DNA of 8,193 nucleotides from Dialister sp. UBA7295. Its GTDB lineage: Bacteria; Bacillota; Negativicutes; Veillonellales; Dialisteraceae. The notes beneath the pieces are model-generated. The model did no database searches. It was not told the origin of the DNA and was given only the letters and a program-made list of their open reading frames with translations. Below are positions 6,568-8,193 of this stretch, in pieces. The stretch is from contig DKQZ01000018.1 in NCBI GenBank assembly GCA_002471975.1, positions 1-8,193 on the forward strand, given 5' to 3'. Position 1 is the first letter of the stretch, and every line of letters begins with the position of its first letter. A program made the position numbers and the translations under genes.

Positions 6568-7638
6568 ATGAAATCTACATTTTTCCCACATTTCACCATC
6601 GGTACTGATGCTTATGATGCAGTGCCGGACATCTGCGGCGATTATGGCAGGACTGCCGTCATCATCGGAGGCAATAAATCGAGAGCCGCCGCTGAACCTC
6701 TTATCCGCAAAGTCTGTGAGGGGCATATCGAAATCCTGGGCTCTTTCCTCTATGGCGATGATGCCACTTTTGAAAATGCAGAAGCGCTGACGAAGATTCC
6801 GGAAGTACGGAAGGCAGACATGATTTTTGCGGTCGGCGGCGGACGGGCGACCGATACCACCAAGTGGGCCAGCCATCTCCTTCATAAACCGCTTTTCACG
6901 TTTCCCACACTGGCATCGAACTGCGCATCAGTGACAGCCGTATGCATCATGTACAATCCGGACCATTCCTTCCGCTGCTCAATCTATAGAGAAAGGAATG
7001 CATACCATACCTTTATCAATACCGACGTCATCGCTCATTCCCCGAGAGATTATTTCTGGGCAGGCCTTGGCGATGCTCTTGCCAAACAGTACGAAGTACC
7101 TTTTTCCGCCCGCGGCCTTGACCTGGACTGGGTACAGGAAACAGGCGTAGCCAATGCGCAGAATGTAAAGAACGGTATTTTGAAATACGGCAAAAAAGCG
7201 CTGGAAGCCGTAGACCGCAGGGAAGTGAATGATTCCCTGGAACCGGCCATCCTTTCCATCATTGTGGCTCCCGGCATGGCTTCCGTCTGCATCGAAGATG
7301 ACCTGGACTCCTGCCTGGCTCACGCCATTTACAATTCCCATACCAATACGCCTCACAAAGGAAATCACCTCCACGGGGCAGTCGTCAACTATGGTCTGCA
7401 GATCATGCTGCAGCTGGATGGACAGTACGAAGAAAGAGACAAGATCCGCAGCTTTGCGAAATCCATCAACCTTCCTCACTGCCTTTCCGATATCGGCATC
7501 GACCCGGCGCATCCCGACGAACTGGTGAAAAACTGCCTCCATACGAAAGATATGCGGGTAAAGCCCTATGACATCACTTTTGACATGGTGTACAAGGCCA
7601 TGATGGATATCGAGGAACTGAACAGGCAGGGAAAATAA
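6568..7638 (+). CDS. Iron-containing alcohol/glycerol dehydrogenase-family oxidoreductase
   Basis: Probably a cytoplasmic, metal-dependent NAD(P)-linked dehydrogenase. The 356-residue product has the Fe-ADH fold: an N-terminal nucleotide-binding half with VIIGG (31-35) and the diphosphate-binding GGG at 90-92 followed by RATDTTKW, and FPTLASNCASVTAVCIMY (112-129), which resembles glycerol dehydrogenase GldA and E. coli YbdH/HcxA. The helical half carries the expected metal ligands by alignment from memory: Asp169 (GLGDALAK), His252 (AHAIYN) and His269 (HLHG.VVNYG). Length fits GldA/YbdH (about 360). The substrate, whether glycerol, a 2-hydroxy acid or another alcohol or ketone, cannot be fixed; the region around YHTFINTDVIAHSPRDYFWAG favours the YbdH-like branch over butanol dehydrogenases. 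AAGGAGG (6554-6560) lies seven bases before ATG 6568. It has its own strong promoter and no co-directional partner, so it is probably monocistronic. Confidence 0.9.
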   Translation: MKSTFFPHFTIGTDAYDAVPDICGDYGRTAVIIGGNKSRAAAEPLIRKVCEGHIEILGSFLYGDDATFENAEALTKIPEVRKADMIFAVGGGRATDTTKWASHLLHKPLFTFPTLASNCASVTAVCIMYNPDHSFRCSIYRERNAYHTFINTDVIAHSPRDYFWAGLGDALAKQYEVPFSARGLDLDWVQETGVANAQNVKNGILKYGKKALEAVDRREVNDSLEPAILSIIVAPGMASVCIEDDLDSCLAHAIYNSHTNTPHKGNHLHGAVVNYGLQIMLQLDGQYEERDKIRSFAKSINLPHCLSDIGIDPAHPDELVKNCLHTKDMRVKPYDITFDMVYKAMMDIEELNRQGK

Positions 7639-7738
7639 TGATTTGAGACTTCTGGCAGTTACTGCGTCCTGAGACAGCTGCGGTTTTCGGGAGTCATCCT
7701 CACCACGGCACGCCGCGATTGAGAAAATTTCGAGATTT
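7639..7738. other. Short intergenic stretch after the dehydrogenase gene
   Basis: No gene or strong terminator is seen directly after the stop. Only a minor stem GCAG/CTGC (7655-7658 with 7662-7665) is present. The first convincing terminator is at 7767-7794. Confidence 0.5.
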
Positions 7739-7766
7739 CGGGGTGCGGGGTGCGGGATTCGGGAAG
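7739..7766 (+). repeat. CGGGNNN heptamer array, four units
   Basis: Units begin at 7739, 7746, 7753 and 7760, each CGGG plus GTG, GTG, ATT and AAG, preceded by an off-length CGAGATTT. The last unit (CGGGAAG) runs straight into the hairpin at 7767-7788, the same logic as the CGTG arrays. Confidence 0.85.
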
Positions 7767-7828
7767 GTGTGCCGCTGATGCGGCACGCTTTTTTATTGGG
7801 AATGTACACAGGCGGGGCGAAAAGCCCG
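7760..7828 (+). repeat. Dispersed repeat, copy A
   Basis: A 28-nt block at 7760-7787 (CGGGAAGG plus the GTGCCGC/GCGGCAC hairpin) is identical to 8018-8045. After a 13-nt variable piece, a second block at 7801-7828 (AATGTAC.CAGGCGGGG then AAAAGCCCG) matches 8061-8089 with a few changes. Weaker similarity continues to about 7850 (an ATGAGG in both). Copy A has a T-run after the hairpin. Confidence 0.85.
7767..7794 (+). terminator. Terminator at the end of the heptamer array, downstream of the dehydrogenase gene
   Basis: GTGTGCCGC (7767-7775) pairs with GCGGCACGC (7780-7788), nine pairs including one G-U, with a TGAT loop and six Ts (7789-7794). It lies about 130 bases after the dehydrogenase stop and is the first good terminator for that gene. 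Confidence 0.8.
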
Positions 7829-7879
7829 TAGAAAGAGGGGAAATGAGGGACATTTTCCTGCTTACTGAATATTGGAAAT

Positions 7880-7907
7880 CGTGTCCCGTGGTCCGTGGTC
7901 CGTGAAG
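7880..7907 (+). repeat. CGTGNNN heptamer array, four units
   Basis: Units begin at 7880, 7887, 7894 and 7901, with trimers TCC, GTC, GTC and AAG. It is followed by GTGGGCGCC and the hairpin at 7910-7943. It lies between copies A and B of the dispersed repeat. Confidence 0.85.
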
Positions 7908-7909
7908 GT

Positions 7910-7943
7910 GGGCGCCTTGAAGTGATAGAGGCGCCTCTTTTTT
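7910..7943 (+). terminator. Terminator-like hairpin after the CGTG array
   Basis: GGGCGCC (7910-7916) pairs with GGCGCCT (7930-7936), seven pairs including one G-U at the base, with a 13-nt loop, then TTTTTT (7938-7943). No gene lies immediately upstream, so it looks like part of the repeat element rather than a gene's own terminator. Confidence 0.7.
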
Positions 7944-7981
7944 ATTTGGAAATAAAACTATAAGGTGCAGCACTTTTGAAT

Positions 7982-8026
7982 CGGGAATCTCGGGGATGTC
8001 GGGGTTATCGGGATTGTCGGGAAGGT
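7982..8026 (+). repeat. CGGG nonamer array, five units
   Basis: Units begin at 7982, 7991, 8000, 8009 and 8018, all starting with CGGG but with a 9-nt period; the five-base tails are AATCT, GATGT, GTTAT, ATTGT and AAGGT. The last unit is the start of repeat copy B, exactly where the 7-nt array meets copy A. Confidence 0.85.
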
Positions 8027-8089
8027 GTGCCGCTGATGCGGCACGAATGATGATATGGAGAATGTACGCAGGCGGGGATAAAAAGCCCG
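8018..8089 (+). repeat. Dispersed repeat, copy B
   Basis: Direct copy of 7760-7828 displaced by 258 bp at its first block. The hairpin block 8018-8045 is identical to copy A, but GAATGATG follows instead of a T-run, so it is not a standard terminator. The second block is 8061-8089. Confidence 0.85.
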
Positions 8090-8126
8090 AAACAGTCGAA
8101 ATGGGATAAATGAGGAAAACGGTAGT

Positions 8127-8174
8127 CGGGAAGGCCCCCCGAAGTTCGGGGGGCTCCGCGAAGCGGTGGGGGGC
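8127..8174 (+). other. G/C-rich hairpin cluster with competing third arm
   Basis: CGGGAAGG (8127-8134) again leads into a stem: GCCCCCCG (8134-8141) with CGGGGGGC (8147-8154), loop AAGTT. Next is CCGC-GAA-GCGG (8156-8166), then a second GGGGGGC (8168-8174) that could replace the first 3' arm and enclose the small stem. No T-run follows within the window. GTAC-TATC-GTAC lies just after (8176-8187). No gene is seen to the window end. Confidence 0.7.
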
Positions 8175-8193
8175 TGTACTATCGTACAAGTCG

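Noticed and set aside
7659..8189. Minus-strand open frame of 176 codons with Asn-Pro-Asp-type repeats
   Set aside because: It translates repeat arrays and terminators; the peptide repeats are simply the 7- and 9-nt DNA periods.

Overview
The window looks like a chromosomal piece of a diderm Firmicute of the class Negativicutes (Acidaminococcus, Dialister, Megasphaera or Veillonella relatives). The main evidence is the gene at 4923-6221. It encodes a signal peptide, one SLH domain, a coiled coil and a beta-barrel ending in Phe, which is the OmpM outer-membrane tether/porin layout typical of that class. I cannot name the genus. All five genes are on the + strand.

Layout. 1-406 is non-coding: an inverted repeat (27-99), a degenerate heptamer array with a hairpin (204-261) and a possible promoter. 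407-4415 encodes a complete importer of the Fbp/Afu (iron(III), phosphonate or hexose-phosphate) class: ATPase, lipoprotein binding protein, then a fused two-domain permease. A 381-bp repeat-filled gap with convergent terminator-like hairpins separates the binding protein from the permease. A strong terminator follows the permease at 4427-4461. 4462-4922 holds a three-unit 54-bp tandem repeat and the promoter/leader region of the porin gene. The porin gene ends at a strong terminator (6237-6263). 6264-6567 holds a pair of inverted AGTT-type heptamer arrays and a well-formed promoter for an iron-containing alcohol/glycerol dehydrogenase-family gene (6568-7638). 7639-8193 has no gene and is packed with repeat and hairpin elements.

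How the parts fit. The ABC genes would capture a ligand at the outer face of the inner membrane and import it with ATP. OmpM would let small solutes through the outer membrane and anchor that membrane to peptidoglycan. The dehydrogenase stands alone with its own promoter and is probably a metabolic NAD(P)-linked oxidoreductase.

The genes are ordinary. The unusual part is the intergenic DNA. Seven short arrays follow a 'fixed tetramer plus variable trimer' 7-nt period (CGTGNNN, CGGGNNN or AGTTNNN), and one sister array has a 9-nt period. Most CGTG/CGGG arrays end in a unit CGTGAAG or CGGGAAG, followed by G and then a stem-loop, often with a T-run. This repeated modular layout is the best candidate here for something poorly described. 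No protein-coding system of unknown type is visible.
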